Shown piece by piece: positions 23,901 to 34,266 of a DNA stretch of 64,000 nt. The stretch covers positions 5,070,084 through 5,134,083 of the forward strand of contig NC_087072.1 in assembly GCF_026151205.1 (NCBI RefSeq), in the 5' to 3' direction. Source of the DNA: Bolinopsis microptera (Eukaryota > Ctenophora > Tentaculata > Lobata > Bolinopsidae). The position numbers and the translations under genes were made by a program. The notes beneath the pieces are model-generated. The model worked only from the letters and a program-made list of their open reading frames with translations, made no database searches and had not been told where the DNA came from. Position 1 is the first letter of the stretch. Each line of letters starts with the position of its first letter.

Positions 23901-26900
23901 TATTTGCTTGTTGGTTGTTCCTTCCGATGGTTACGACATAGACAGAGATTATGCTGCATTGTTGAGATTTTAAGCATGATCAATAACATTAACTTAGAGC
24001 AGGGTCTGGTGGAAAGTTTCCTAGTCCTCGTTATAAAGCTTACAAATAGGTACTCTGCCAGTGCTCATGCTCGGAGCAACTCCTACGGGTCCAACTTCCT
24101 TAAGTTTGTAGTAATGTAGCAGCTAAGAGATCTCTTCAACAATAACATTAACTTAGAGCTGGTCAGTTGGACATTTTCAAATTCTGGTGGCGGATCTCTT
24201 AAACAATAACATTAACTTAGAGCTCCACTATTGGGTGTTGCCAAGCTCGCTCCGGTCCGCAACAACCTGTAAAAAGTCATTGTCCACCGGCTTAAGTTAT
24301 TAAATTCAATATAATTATATCTAAGACCTGGGTGAGAGCTCGGTTACAGTTCACAGAGACACAGTTTTAGTTTGTTGTTGTAAATCTTCCTGGCATCGGG
24401 TGCTACTTTATGAAACAACAGTATAGTACAGGCTTTCTATCTTCTACCGTGAATAGGGTTTTGCCTTAGTTCATGTGATTTCTGTATTGATAACATTAAC
24501 GATAATATACATTGTATCCTGACAGGTGTAATATAGCATTAAGCATATTAGTCAGTCCATAAAATATTAGCAATTGGGATCTGATTGAGTGATTGCAGTT
24601 CAGTGTTCAGCATCCCGATTAAGACTGACATGAAATAACTGCGGTAACAGGTAGGGTGAGAATCCCTGCCACGTTTTTGGTCAGCTTCGCCGGGGCTCAT
24701 GTCTTTCCTCGAGGGAGCATTAGTGTCTACAGAAAAAATGACAAATCCTAGCGAAGTCCAATCCGAACCACATCTTCCATCATAGGTGGTGCTGGGTCAG
24801 ATGGTTACTGAACGGATTGGCCTGGAGAAAGGCAAAGTCCTGTTTTCTCAAGTTAACCATAGAGGGGGGTCAGGTGCTGTTCGCTCACGGCTGGTTCTTG
24901 GAGCCAACACCCTCAGCCCACAGAAGTGGGAGCACTGTCGGTGGTGGCTCACCCAGATAACGGACATTGTCTCTCCAGTCTCAATTCCAGGCGTTCCCAC
25001 CCCACTCACTCACTCACTCACACGCCGCCCCCGGGCCGCTCCAGCTAGTGGATATCTAGCAATTAGTTATTTCCCAGCTAGTGGATATCTAGCACTTACT
25101 CCTTTTCCAGCTAGTGGATAATTAGCACCCAGAAAAACTCCGGTAAACGGAAGCAACACAAACACACAAACAAAGAAAAGTCACACGCGGCCCAAAATTT
25201 CAAATTAAACAAAAAAAAGGGTCTTCACAAAACACAAATTTGCTTGGTAGCTTCGTATTGTCAACATTATACCGCGCGCGTCGCAAAGACGCGCGTAAAT
25301 AAAAGAAATCATAGATTTGGGCAAGAGATACTAGATGCTCAGGTATGCCCGGTAGGTTCCTGTCTGCTCACTAGAAAGACAGGGGGCAGCCTGTTCTAAA
25401 AGAGCGCCCGGGAGATCACCTAGGCATGGGTGGTGCTCTCCCGAGACCGAGCATTATGACAGTTTTCCCTCGGGAAAACGTCGCTCACCAGGCTTTATCC
25501 TCCAAAGGGTAAGGAGCACTAGCCCATGCCGAGTGCCCGTACCCTGTGACACCTACAACCGGAGGGACCCCAATAGACGTTAGTCACCAGACGGACGTAG
25601 CCTTCCGAAAGGAAGGTAAAGTGGGTGCCCCAACCCAAAAAAAAAAAAACTGCGGTAACAGGAAGTTGCCACTCACCAAACTTCACCTAGTGGAAGAAAG
25701 ACAAGGTCAAAATATCGAAGGTTACGGGAAATGCCAAAGTTGGTTGTTCCTGGCTGCGATGACACTGGATCATATTAAGATTGCAGCCATCTTCCTGTAT
25801 CTTCTTTACATTTCCCAAGGTATAGATATATTAAAACTAATACAAACAACACGCTAACGGTGTGTCTTGATGATTATAATAATCGCTGACATAAATATTT
25901 CGTTATTATAATTAAATGCAAACCAAATGTTATCTAGAGACACCCTATCTTTTTGTCTTCAGCTGAAATAGAAGTTTTTCTTTCAAAAACACTTTCTCAG
26001 CAGCCGAAGACTTTTACAAGAACGTTGCTCGAGAGGGAAACTGCAAGGCAAGTAGATACCTACGGCGGAGGAGGAGGGGATAATAGTCCGGGTTTAGCTA
26101 TCAACGGTGTAGTTAATAAGTAAGTTTACCAGATATTGAATAATAACTAGATATAGTTACTATACTGGTGGGGATACTAACTAAATTTGCTTCAATGTAT
26201 GCGAGAGCTATCTCGAGGTTTTGATTGATCAATGCTGATATGATTGCTGAGAGCTGCGCTGTCATGTTGACCCTCATATTGTCACCCCTCACAAAAATAT
26301 GGTGAGTTTACCAAGGTTATAGAATTATTTTAGGTTATAAGTTTCGGTCTTAACCAATATTTATTTTGTTAGTGTGAACGATTTCAACCATACGAACACG
26401 GGAGGAAGCTCAGCATGGTGGATGGTAACACTGGAAAAGGTGTACCTAATATCAAAGATAGTAATCTACAATAGGGTTAACAATAACAGAATAGAAGGAG
26501 TAAAAGTTTGGGTGGGAACAAATTTACCAGGAGGGGACTCCAGAGGTGCTACGAATGTTGCAACCCTGAAATATGTGAGCGGGAAACAACCTTACACCAT
26601 TCCTGACTTGGACATAGAGGGATCAAGCGTTGAACTTCAGGGTGGTCATGGTCATGGTCATATAATCAATCTCTCAGAAGTTGAAGTATACATTTTGAAC
26701 TATAGCTATAGGTATGTATAATGTAAGTCATAATTCGGAGCGATACTAAACGCGTGGAGCAAAAAGGCCATGTTGTGAGATAAGGTAACGAGGAAAAGGG
26801 TAGTCCCAGTAGAGTCTGTACAAGACTCACGACTGTTCCGCATGATGAACATTAGACTAGAATGATATTTACCTTACTTCAGATATCTGCTTCAGTTGCC

Positions 26901-28945
26901 TCAGAAGAAGGCCGGTGGAGTTGTTCAGTGTCTTTAGTCTTATTTCTATTATAGATGATTCAAGGAGTTATTAAGATTTACCAAGTCGATTAAATTTATG
27001 GTGTCGCCTTGTTCATACTTTAATTGATGAGCCATTTCACATTTTTTTCTTAACTAACATAACCTAGCTTTTCAGACAGAAATTATCCCGACCACAAAAA
27101 ACTCAAGACGTTATCAAAGCTAAGTTATATAATACAAATCTTATTACATTACATACTATAACTTTGGTAAAATTAAAATAACTATATTCAATTGTCTATT
27201 CATCGTTATCGATGACATTTCTGTAATTTTCTTATCTTTAATCGTTGTTGAGTATTGGCACGTTTTGTATGTTACCGATCACTTTCTATATTTGTAACTT
27301 CTTCGTAGGTTCCAAAAAAAGTACCCTGGGCAAACCCATTTATTTTGTGTCCAGTCCGACAACATAAAATAATCCCCAAGTTTAACAACTAATCTGCCTT
27401 TTTCAGGTCCGCCTCCAACGACAAAACATCTACGAACGACCGAAAGGCCTACATTCCTCTCTTGGTTTCAGACTTAGTCCTGACTCAACAGAACACGGTC
27501 ATTACAAAATTACTAGTGTTGGTTGCGAACCAATGGACATTAAGAAAACTGTTCGGCTGTTGGACACGATTTTTAGAAACTTATTTAACAATGTAGTAAC
27601 TCTAGATACTAAGAGTCAGACAATTTAAATTTGTTGTACCCTTTAAATTAAAGCGTTAATTGCACTTGATATTTAGCTTTCTGTAGAATAAATTTTTTAA
27701 CTGACGCATTTATGACCAGTATAATAAATATTTATGACCAGTATAATAAATATTTATGACCCATACAATAAATACATTTATTTACCTTCTGATACCAAAT
27801 TTTGCTTTTCACTTATTTGACATGACCTACCTAATGCTAGCTGAAATCTAAATACCACTATTTCACGAAAACCGGCAAATATAGCCATGGCCATAATGTC
27901 AACAAATACTGATGCCTACACCCCCATCCCCATTCTTGAAAGAAGACAAACCTTTGTAGTGACTATTTGATGAGATGACTTCCCTTCCTCCTCAAAACAC
28001 TGGTATAACTCAACGAGAATGTAGACCTCCATCTGGGATTAAAATGTGTAGTCAACGTGTCAAATCATCAGGATTGTAAAATCAGGGTCTTTATACGGAA
28101 CAAGATATTTAGAGCGATGATTTCAAAATAAATAGCCCAAGTTTTGATAAAAGAAAGGAGGCAGACAGTAAATACACTAAAATTCTAATGTAACAACATG
28201 AAGATAGCTGATCTAACATATAAATACCTGGAGAGCATTCAAGTGAGCTAGTTTATCTTGGGAATCAAGTCTTTCATTACTGAATATCCTAGCTAGAGTT
28301 TCAGTGTGTTGCTCAACCCCTAACACAGCTGTCCTCCACGCCTCCTCTTTAAGTGAGTTGTCCAATGAACTGAATTTCCTGACGAACAAATGTATCATAT
28401 ATATATAATTGATTAAAACTAGGATATTATGTAATATTGTGTGTATTGACTACCGGGCACTTAAAGTTAATCAGTTAATGAGGTGATCAGCCTAACCATT
28501 GAGCTGATCATGCAGCTGTTAGCAGGTCACATAATGAGTTAGAGCCTCTGAACACAATGCAGTAATTTCAAACGGCAAAATATGCTCAACATCCTCCATA
28601 TATATGAGCTCTTTAAGAATTCGAATCAGTGGCCAATGGCAGAAAAATGAATCACACAGATTATGCCTTCTGGAATATTATCAGTAGTCAATAACTACAT
28701 CTTCTCAAAACTCATTATAATTTATATACTCACAAAATGACACTGAAGAAGGTATCAAAGTGCTGGATACTCCACCACCCCCACCGACTCCTCTTCTTAA
28801 CTGACTCTCTTGCGCTCTCCAGATTAGTGGAAATGTTGTGCACTGGAACCACTTTAGAAACAGACATCCGCCCAGTCTCAGACACCAGCAGGTCATCTCG
28901 GGTGTCTGGGAACACAAACTTCCATGAAATTGTGGAGATGTCCAT
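14964..28945 (-). CDS. NCAPD2: Condensin complex subunit 1 (NCAPD2), 18 exons, 1,330 aa
   Basis: Non-SMC HEAT-repeat subunit of condensin I, which compacts mitotic chromosomes in the nucleus. Exons (minus): 28734-28945, 28228-28378, 27952-28032, 22309-22461, 21417-21534, 20925-21306, 20396-20700, 19970-20206, 18407-18574, 18144-18300, 17932-18021, 17684-17807, 17278-17535, 16979-17110, 16728-16862, 16337-16596, 15780-16163, 14964-15609. Their sum is 3,993 nt with every phase consistent, close to the ~1,400 residues of vertebrate NCAPD2. Recognisable blocks: IQHFDTFFSVI near the N-terminus, LDGDSYTMRN, the LGLQGATADDAEAE acidic linker, and the signature run FPNLLVNW...LILNDMVKVKG...SKKSNAIYNVMADIISHLSDPE with EKLCHR. 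The C-terminus is an acidic/basic Ser-Pro-rich tail ending RRTRRSR. ATG at 28945 is the first after an upstream in-frame stop. The exon 9/10 junction is the least certain. Introns 3, 4 and 8 carry other genes. Confidence 0.96.
16190..16300. repeat. A/T-rich imperfect tandem repeat in NCAPD2 intron
   Basis: Repeated AATATTTAAAAA and AAAATCAAAATTGATTT blocks lie within the intron between exons 16 and 17. Confidence 0.5.
19176..19787 (+). CDS. RING-H2 finger protein, TRAIP-like, intronless
   Basis: Probable E3 ubiquitin ligase of 203 residues. The RING finger fills residues ~11-50 with the pattern C-x2-C (CVIC), x11, C-G-H-x2-H-x2-C, then C-x2-C (CPNCR). It has His at ligand positions 4 and 5, so it is RING-H2. 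A hydrophobic WIRLYPE segment follows, then a coiled-coil-like stretch (~90-130, QVLQLQQQCAALSDYIDSLG). This order (N-terminal RING then coiled coil) resembles TRAIP, but the protein is under half the vertebrate length, so I do not assign the symbol. M6 (19191) is an alternative start. The gene has no introns and lies inside intron 8 of NCAPD2 on the opposite strand, which would fit a retrocopy or simple nesting. Confidence 0.85.
   Translation: MKQCTMSFGQCVICREVLADDMVATLCGHVFHRKCLATWLQQSRICPNCRSYCSSDMWIRLYPEITHATCSDSTCNKEGTCKSGAVVKATRRQVLQLQQQCAALSDYIDSLGSHIEQFRQNINNTTRMLRDIHTILDDMADPRSPTLEEVLTPVESAGGEERSRQTLFSRADLSDLQTVVQYLENRITFYENLYGKKDEGSEL
22103..22106 (-). terminator. Pol III terminator (TTTT) for tRNA-Ser
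   Basis: On the minus strand TTTT starts five bases after the discriminator base of the tRNA, the usual RNA polymerase III stop. Confidence 0.75.
22111..22192 (-). tRNA. tRNA-Ser (anticodon CGA)
   Basis: Read on the minus strand, GCGTTTG pairs with CAAACGC as a 7-bp acceptor stem, followed by discriminator G. The A box TGGCCGAGTGG and B box GGTTCGAATCC are intact. The anticodon loop is CTCGAAA on a TTTGA/TCAAA stem, giving CGA (reads UCG, serine). A long variable arm (GGGC...GCCC) confirms the class II serine type. There is no intron. It lies in intron 4 of NCAPD2, same strand, about 115 bp after exon 4; its internal Pol III promoter makes it independent of the host gene. Confidence 0.97.
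23005..23330 (+). repeat. Diverged direct duplication (~100 bp units) in NCAPD2 intron 3
   Basis: The segment near 23005-23107 (GGACCAAGAGACAAAC...GGTCACAGGTCAGA) recurs near 23220-23330 as GGACGAAGGGACAAAC...GGTCACTAGTCAGA with the same internal order. It is quite diverged and holds no ORF. Confidence 0.5.
23760..23785 (+). repeat. 26-base G run
   Basis: Pure G homopolymer in NCAPD2 intron 3, the longest of several in this window. Confidence 0.95.
23975..24226 (+). repeat. Three dispersed copies of AATAACATTAACTTAGAGC
   Basis: The 19-mer AATAACATTAACTTAGAGC appears near 23981, 24142 and 24204. The last two are preceded by GATCTCTT. This is an irregular local repeat upstream of the fucolectin-like gene. 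Confidence 0.7.
24652..25647 (+). mobile_element. ~1 kb poly(A)-tailed retroposon with target-site duplication
   Basis: AACTGCGGTAACAGG occurs at 24637-24651 and again (CTGCGGTAACAGG directly after a 13-base A run) at 25650-25662. A ~13-15-bp direct repeat with an A tail next to the downstream copy is the mark of LINE-driven retroposition. The insert is GC-richer than its surroundings. It contains three copies of CCAGCTAGTGGAT (near 25039, 25075, 25110) and an ACTC microsatellite near 25000, and has no long ORF. It could be a long SINE, the 3' part of a LINE, or a retrocopy of a non-coding RNA. It ends about 100 bp before the start codon of the fucolectin-like gene. Confidence 0.75.
25759..27596 (+). 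CDS. Secreted fucolectin / F5-8C-like domain protein (4 exons)
   Basis: Exons 25759-25819, 25963-26119, 26373-26711 and 27407-27596 join in consistent phase (1, 2, 2) with sites such as AATAA|GTAAGT and TTTCAG|GTCC; total 248 codons. Exon 1 is a signal peptide (IKIAAIFLYLLYISQ). Exons 2-3 form one fucolectin/discoidin-like beta-sandwich: DNSPGLAINGVVNN, HTNTGGSSAWWMVTLEKVY, then the LISKIVIYNRV...GVKVWVGTN strands, ending INLSEVEVY. Family members bind carbohydrate, often in innate immunity; the ligand here is unknown. A final histidine-glycine stretch HGHGH precedes the last strand. If exon 4 is not used, the frame stops at TAA just after 26711. The gene sits in NCAPD2 intron 3 on the opposite strand. 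Confidence 0.8.
27711..27780 (+). repeat. Tandem TATGACCAGTATAATAAATAT units
   Basis: Three adjacent ~22-bp units, the last slightly altered, follow the fucolectin-like gene. They supply several AATAAA sequences. Confidence 0.8.
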
Positions 28946-29168
28946 GTCACCCTTCTATTGAATAGATGTAATTTGTTGTTGGTTTAAAATGTAAAATTGT
29001 TAAGTACGAAATTTAGCAGTTTTGAATAACAGTGGCATTGAAGAGTAATTAAAAAGATACAATAGAGAAAACGATAAATTATTTAAAGCTTAATTGAATT
29101 TATTATGTTTCATTTCTTATCAGTGGAAACTAGGATAAGGAAAAACTGAACAATTTTAAAGTTTTTTA

Positions 29169-29525
29169 TCAGTGTGAACTGTGAAGTCTCTGGTGAACTT
29201 TAATATTTGATATCTGAACTTGAACAGAATAAGGTTTTTCACAGGAATGAGTTCTCCGATGAACTTTAATATCTGATTTGTGGGTAAAAGCAAAAGGACA
29301 GGCAGATCACTTGAAGGCTGTTTCACCGAAATGAATTCTATGGTGAACTTTAAGATTCGATTTGCTACCAGAAGAATAAGAACAATCTGAACACTTGAAG
29401 GGTTTTTCACCAGAATGATTTCTCTGGTGAATTGTAGGATTTGATTTCTGAAAAGCAGAAAAAGGACAATCTGAACACTTGAAGGGTTTTTCACCAGAAT
29501 GATTTCTCTGGTGAACTGTAAAATA
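29169..29525 (-). pseudogene. Relic C2H2 zinc fingers beyond an in-frame stop
   Basis: Translation continues in the same frame after the TAA at 29526-29528. It gives VHQRNHSGEKPFKCSDC twice, a third finger KVHHRIHFGETAFK, an in-frame TGA, another finger ending VHRRTH, and a last degraded unit where the cysteines are lost, ending in TGA at 29169-29171. The HSGEKPFKC linkers are intact, so these were once fingers of the upstream protein. The DNA units are nearly identical to one another, suggesting recent duplication or conversion. Confidence 0.8.
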
Positions 29526-30167
29526 TTATTTATCACCAGTGGAAAAAGGACAATTGGAACATTTGTAAGGCTTTTCCTTTAAATGGTTCATCTGGTGTCT
29601 ATTAAGATCTCGTTTCCTAAAAGAGGCATATGAGCAACTTGAACAATGAAAAGGTTTCACATCGTTATGAATTCCACGGTGGCCAATGAAATTTAACTTT
29701 CGATTAGTAGAATATGAACAATCTGAACAGTTAAACTTTAACAGATTCGATGGCACCTTTTCTTGCTCAATGTAAGCTTTCACGGAGTAGTTAGTCAGTT
29801 CTGAGGTTTTTTGATAATTTTCAGAGATTGCTCGCGTAGACTGTGCAAAATGTTGGTCAACATAGGTATTGGGCTTGGAATTATAAATCTTGTTGTAAAC
29901 AGTAGCCTGCATTTTCGTTGAGTTTCCTATACCTTTATCAGTCTGATTTGTATCAATAAAGTCGCTGCAATGTGCCCTGATATGATTATCAAAATATTCA
30001 TCATAAAAGTAGTGTCCTGAGCCTTTAGGACAGCGGAAACCTCCTTTCCTATCTCGTGATTCTTCTTCCTCGGTTTTTATTTCTATTTTAATGTGGCTAC
30101 ATTGTTCATCACAGTTGCAGTTCTTCATATAATCAGCTTCTTTCATACAATCTCTACCTTCAGTCAT
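29526..30167 (-). CDS. C2H2 zinc-finger protein, truncated by a stop within the third finger
   Basis: Probable DNA-binding protein of 213 residues. The acidic N-terminal half (IKIEIKTEEEESRD) is followed by a degenerate finger, then FNCSDCSYSTNRKLNFIGHR..H, FHCSSCSYASFRKRDLNRHQ..H, and a third finger started at YKCSNCPFSTGDK. There the frame ends in TAA, before the two histidines. The remaining fingers lie in frame downstream (29169-29525). The gene is either a pseudogene in decay, or a shortened protein with two complete fingers. Stop readthrough or an assembly error are other options. ATG at 30167 is the first of the frame. Confidence 0.7.
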   Translation of the reverse strand: MTEGRDCMKEADYMKNCNCDEQCSHIKIEIKTEEEESRDRKGGFRCPKGSGHYFYDEYFDNHIRAHCSDFIDTNQTDKGIGNSTKMQATVYNKIYNSKPNTYVDQHFAQSTRAISENYQKTSELTNYSVKAYIEQEKVPSNLLKFNCSDCSYSTNRKLNFIGHRGIHNDVKPFHCSSCSYASFRKRDLNRHQMNHLKEKPYKCSNCPFSTGDK

Positions 30168-31057
30168 AAGCTAGACTCTGGAAAATTAGAGATGTTAAAG
30201 TTTCAATGCAATCGATTAAAAATTAACATCAGCATTCAGCAGAGATTATGCTCATAACTATATATAGATATAGCTTTTGCTAATTGGATTTAAAACAAAA
30301 TTTATTAGAACAGGAGCACTTCAGCACTTATTCAAGTAATTTCCAGTAAAACACAATTATACTGCAGGATCTAAATAATTTATTCTATATTAGAGCTGAT
30401 GAGAACATAATTAATACCAAAATATCATACAAAATAGGAATTATTGCTAAAAACCATTTTAAAACATGTGTCTAATATTAAAAACATTCCGAACTAAGTT
30501 TACAGTGAGTGTTTATGTCACCCAGGCTGATCAGATATTTCCATATTTTAGTATGTACCTCGATTGTGGTTGTCAGAGCTTATAAAATAGAACATCATGA
30601 TGAGATGTAGCTGCGTACTCAAATTGGTTTCTAATTCTTCATTGAAGAATAAAAACACTCTCTGAACGGGACTGAGCAAATACATTTACAGAATGCAATT
30701 TTGAACTGTTAGTTCAGTCAAAGAATCAATTTTCAAAATGTCGATTATTTCGATTATTATTTTTCATGCGGTTCATGCAGACAAACAGGAAATGAGGTGG
30801 TTGAAAGAAACCACATGCACTTATATATACTTCTTTTATTTTTTATTCAAAACTATTCATTTTGTGATCAATTATTGAAAATTAATATATCCAGAGCTCT
30901 TGGACCTTCTTTACAACTTTATACAGAATATTATCTTATAATTCAATAATTCTCTGGGTTCCAATTATAGTTCAATCTTCAATGCCACATTGTTATGAAG
31001 GGATAAAGAACAAATGATGTCTTGTGTTCATTAGATTTAAGTTTACATGGATTTCCT
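30168..31057. other. Intergenic, AT-rich
   Basis: No supported exon or repeat. It separates the zinc-finger start from the 3' end of TPX2 and probably contains the zinc-finger promoter and the TPX2 3' UTR. Confidence 0.5.
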
Positions 31058-32868
31058 TTACTTCCCTCGAATGGAGGACGCTCTGAAGTTTGCCTTAGCT
31101 TTTTGCTTTTCGGCTTCTTCTCGAATCTTTTTCTGAAAAGCCTCCTTCTTTCGCTTTGAAATAGCCTCACCAGGTAGCACGAATTTGTTCCCTTTCTTGA
31201 TACCCAATTTGGTGGGTTTCTTGTTTTCTTTTGCAATGCTAGATCCAGGCTTGAAGTACGGGGTTGCTTTAAACGCTGTCTGTTCTTTGAGCTCCTTCAG
31301 ATGATTTTCTAATAATTTAGCTCTGCTCTGATTAGGATCCGTATATCTCTTATCGAATGAGAATGGCTTCAAATCTACTGCCTTCTTTTCAGTCTTATCA
31401 GGTTTCATAGTTGCACCTTTCTTACTGAAGTCAGGCACAGGTTGAGCTTTAAACTCTTTTGGCTTTTCCTCAACAAACTTCCTTTTCTTTCCCTTTGTAA
31501 GTTTAGGAGTCACTGCTTTAGTGGATGGTTTATCAGATTTTACTCTTGCTGGGAGACCAGCAGGCTTTTTGACAGCTTTAGGCACTGGTGCAGCCTTGAA
31601 CTTGTACTTCCTCATGGCATCTACTTCCTCCTTTTCCTTCTCAGCATGAGACTTGTGGTTGACGGGACGTCTTCTTTGACCTCTCATTCGTCGGATGAAT
31701 TCAGGAGTTTTAGGAACAGTGTGAGCAAGCTTAGGTTTCTGAAAGTGAGGCTTCATGACAACAGCATTTGATGTTTGTTTTACCTTTCCGCTACGCTTGA
31801 GGGCTGCCTGTTTCCTTAATTCTAGTGTTCTGTTTGGCTTTGGAAGGATAGGAGCTTGATGCCTGTAAACTCTTGGTTTTATAACAATTTTACCACATGC
31901 AACAGTTGAGATGCCTGGCTTAGAAGATTCGGCTATACTCTGTTTTTCATTCGTTGCTTTCTTAATTCGGACTGATCTTCTAGGAGTTGAATGAGAACGG
32001 AGAGTTGGACCAAATGATTCATCTGGATCTGAAATAAATGATATTACAATAAACCCCAGTTGTTGTATCTATATCCTGAATATTATTTTCATCATTTTTC
32101 AGTCAACTTCGGAAAATCAAAAAGTAAATATATTTCTGATACTATACTTTAATGAGCTGAAATGTAGCTGTGCTTGCTTATTAGATGACAGTCAAGACGA
32201 TGGTGACGGTTATTTTTTTAATCATAACTCAAGTTTTAGCTGTTTTTAAGGATTTTCCCAATGGTCATCTAGCCTCACCAACAAGTTTAGGAATAAATGG
32301 GCATGGGTTTACCCCTCCCTCCCCCTCAGAGAAACTCAGAAAAAAAAGTATGAAAGCAGTTTCCTATATCTATTGGAAAGATCTACTGGAAAGATTACAT
32401 CTAGCAATTAAATGTGGATTTTGGTAGGGAAGTGAGGACTATTTGTTGGACATTGGACACTTGACAGTTAAATGTTGTAGATTTATTGGTCTAAATGGTT
32501 AATAATCGAATAATTTTTTAACATGTGACAATTCATAACTGGATTAAGTAATATTAATTATAATATTGCAAGACTTACCATTTAGTTTGATTCTTTTTCT
32601 AGGTTGTATAATGTCACCAACAAGCCCTGAGCAATACTTTTATGTCACAATAATTACAAGTTTTACAAATAGCTAGTCGAAAGAATCAACTTGTATGCTA
32701 CATAAGAACTTGGGAGATGATACTGAGAAATTAAAGGTCCAAAAGAATCTAATTCACTAACAAACCTTCTTCAAAATCTCTACTTAATCTTCTAGGAGTT
32801 CCAGTGCTAACACAAGAGTTGTTGAAGGGGTAGTTCTGTGGGCAATCAATTCCAAGAGTGTTGTCCAT
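31058..32868 (-). CDS. TPX2: TPX2, spindle assembly factor (3 exons, 373 aa)
   Basis: Microtubule-associated protein that nucleates spindle microtubules in mitosis. Exons 32766-32868, 32579-32626 and 31058-32028 join in phase 1 both times; 374 codons with the stop. The match to TPX2 is in the C-terminal repeats: TVPKTPEFIRRMRGQRRRP, EKEKEEVDAMRKYKFKA, FKAQPVPDF, KPFSFDKRY, and TAFKATPYFKP; then a charged helix KRKKEAFQKKIREEAEKQ. It is about half the length of vertebrate TPX2 (~750). The N-terminus does not show the aromatic-rich Aurora-A-binding segment; instead it has STGTPRRLSRDFEE and a second TPRRS site near the start of exon 3. Either this lineage has a short TPX2, or more 5' exons exist. 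Confidence 0.85.
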
Positions 32869-33204
32869 TAGGTCTTATTAAGGAAATGGTTAATTTATTC
32901 ATAATATATTGATGATGATTAAGAACCAAAATTACGCAGTCAAGAAAATATCAAATAAAGAAACAAACTACTCAATAAAAAATGTCATTTACAGTGTATC
33001 AGGAACAAAAATTAGCCATAAAAATCATAAAGACAACACAAAAATAAACAAAACACAGAGCACATGTTTAGGCCAGCAACGATCTTAAGAAAACAACAAT
33101 TTTATTTAGTATCAGTTTTAAAAATAAGCAAAACAATAACTTATTATTCGAAAGTTTCATTTTATTTGTATAAAGAGCCAGGTCAAAAATCACATCAGAA
33201 CACG
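32869..33204. other. Upstream of TPX2, no gene seen
   Basis: AT-rich; likely holds the TPX2 promoter. I recognise no specific site. Confidence 0.4.
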
Positions 33205-33212
33205 ATTCAGGT

Positions 33213-33495
33213 CAGTGTGCCCCACTGACCGTGCTGTGCAGGGGGGGCGCCGTCTTAGGGGGGCGCCAAATCGTTGTTTGAATGTGGGACAATTTCGAAA
33301 AACTTAACTAAAATACCAGCAAAACTGCGCGTTTTGGTCTAGATACACACTTTTTTAGAGATTTTACCGGCGTATCCTCTTAAATCACCTAATTTGTTCA
33401 ATTTTAGGGAGGGGCACCAAAAGAGGAGGGGGCGCTAACAGGGGAGCACCTTTTCGGGGGGGGGGGGGGCGCCAACAGGCAATGTTACGCCACTG
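33213..33495. mobile_element. Non-autonomous hAT-like element, 283 bp, 8-bp duplication
   Basis: Flanked by ATTCAGGT at 33205-33212 and 33496-33503. It starts CAGTG and ends GTTACGCCACTG, whose inverse CAGTGGCGTAAC is a typical hAT terminus. The inside has repeated GGGGGGCGCC blocks near both ends and no ORF. Perfect duplication and hAT-like ends make this call strong. Confidence 0.88.
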
Positions 33496-33503
33496 ATTCA
33501 GGT

Positions 33504-34266
33504 TTGATCTGCTACGAAGCACACTCATAGCACTCAGGGGAATCAGAGGAAGATAAAAAGCCCAGCATCTTGGACTGGATGACGTATCCTTCAATTTCAT
33601 ACCTCAAAGACGAGCTATGAGGTCTCTTAAGTTTGTTTATGTAAATTTTATAAATAATTTATTGTAGCTTTTATATTGTGTAAAATTTTACGGACTAAAT
33701 GATCCCAGGGGGGACTCCCAACCCACCGCTTCAGCAGGTAGTTGATACATCTTTCACAAGCAAGAGCCACTTTGGTCTACTTGCTGTGAGGTGTCTCAGC
33801 TACATGGGTTGGGGGTCCCACCTTTTTTTCATGTGTGGCAAAGAAGCGTTTTATAAATCGTTATTCCACTTGGAAGTTTGATTAGGTTTTTAAAATAGGG
33901 TCATGTTTTGATACATTTTTTTAAAATATTGTACTTGATAAATAATTACTGTTGGTGAGGAAATGTATGTTATGTATTTTTTCACATAGTGCGATAAGAT
34001 TTTGTAAACATGTGTGATGATGTGATCGATAACTACACACCCGTCTTTGCCTCTTGAATGCTTGATTGGATAGATAATTAGGGAGCTTGACTGTCATATC
34101 ATGTTTATACAGCAATATCAATAGAAAACAGAAAATGAAATAAGCAATCAAATATTCAGTTCCATCTGGTAAAAAACCTACAAATCGATTTCGACTAGGG
34201 GTGTGCGACTTAATAATTAATATAAGCCGCTTCAGTTAGATTAGTACAAGTGGAAATACTGAGTCC
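33504..34266. other. Intergenic, no gene seen
   Basis: Short ORFs only. No domain, splice-site pair or repeat recognised. Confidence 0.4.

Noticed and set aside
29156-29536. 126-codon minus-strand ORF with repeated LQFTREIILVKNPSS
   Set aside because: It is an off-frame reading of the repeated zinc-finger DNA; the true frame gives HQRNHSGEKPFKC.
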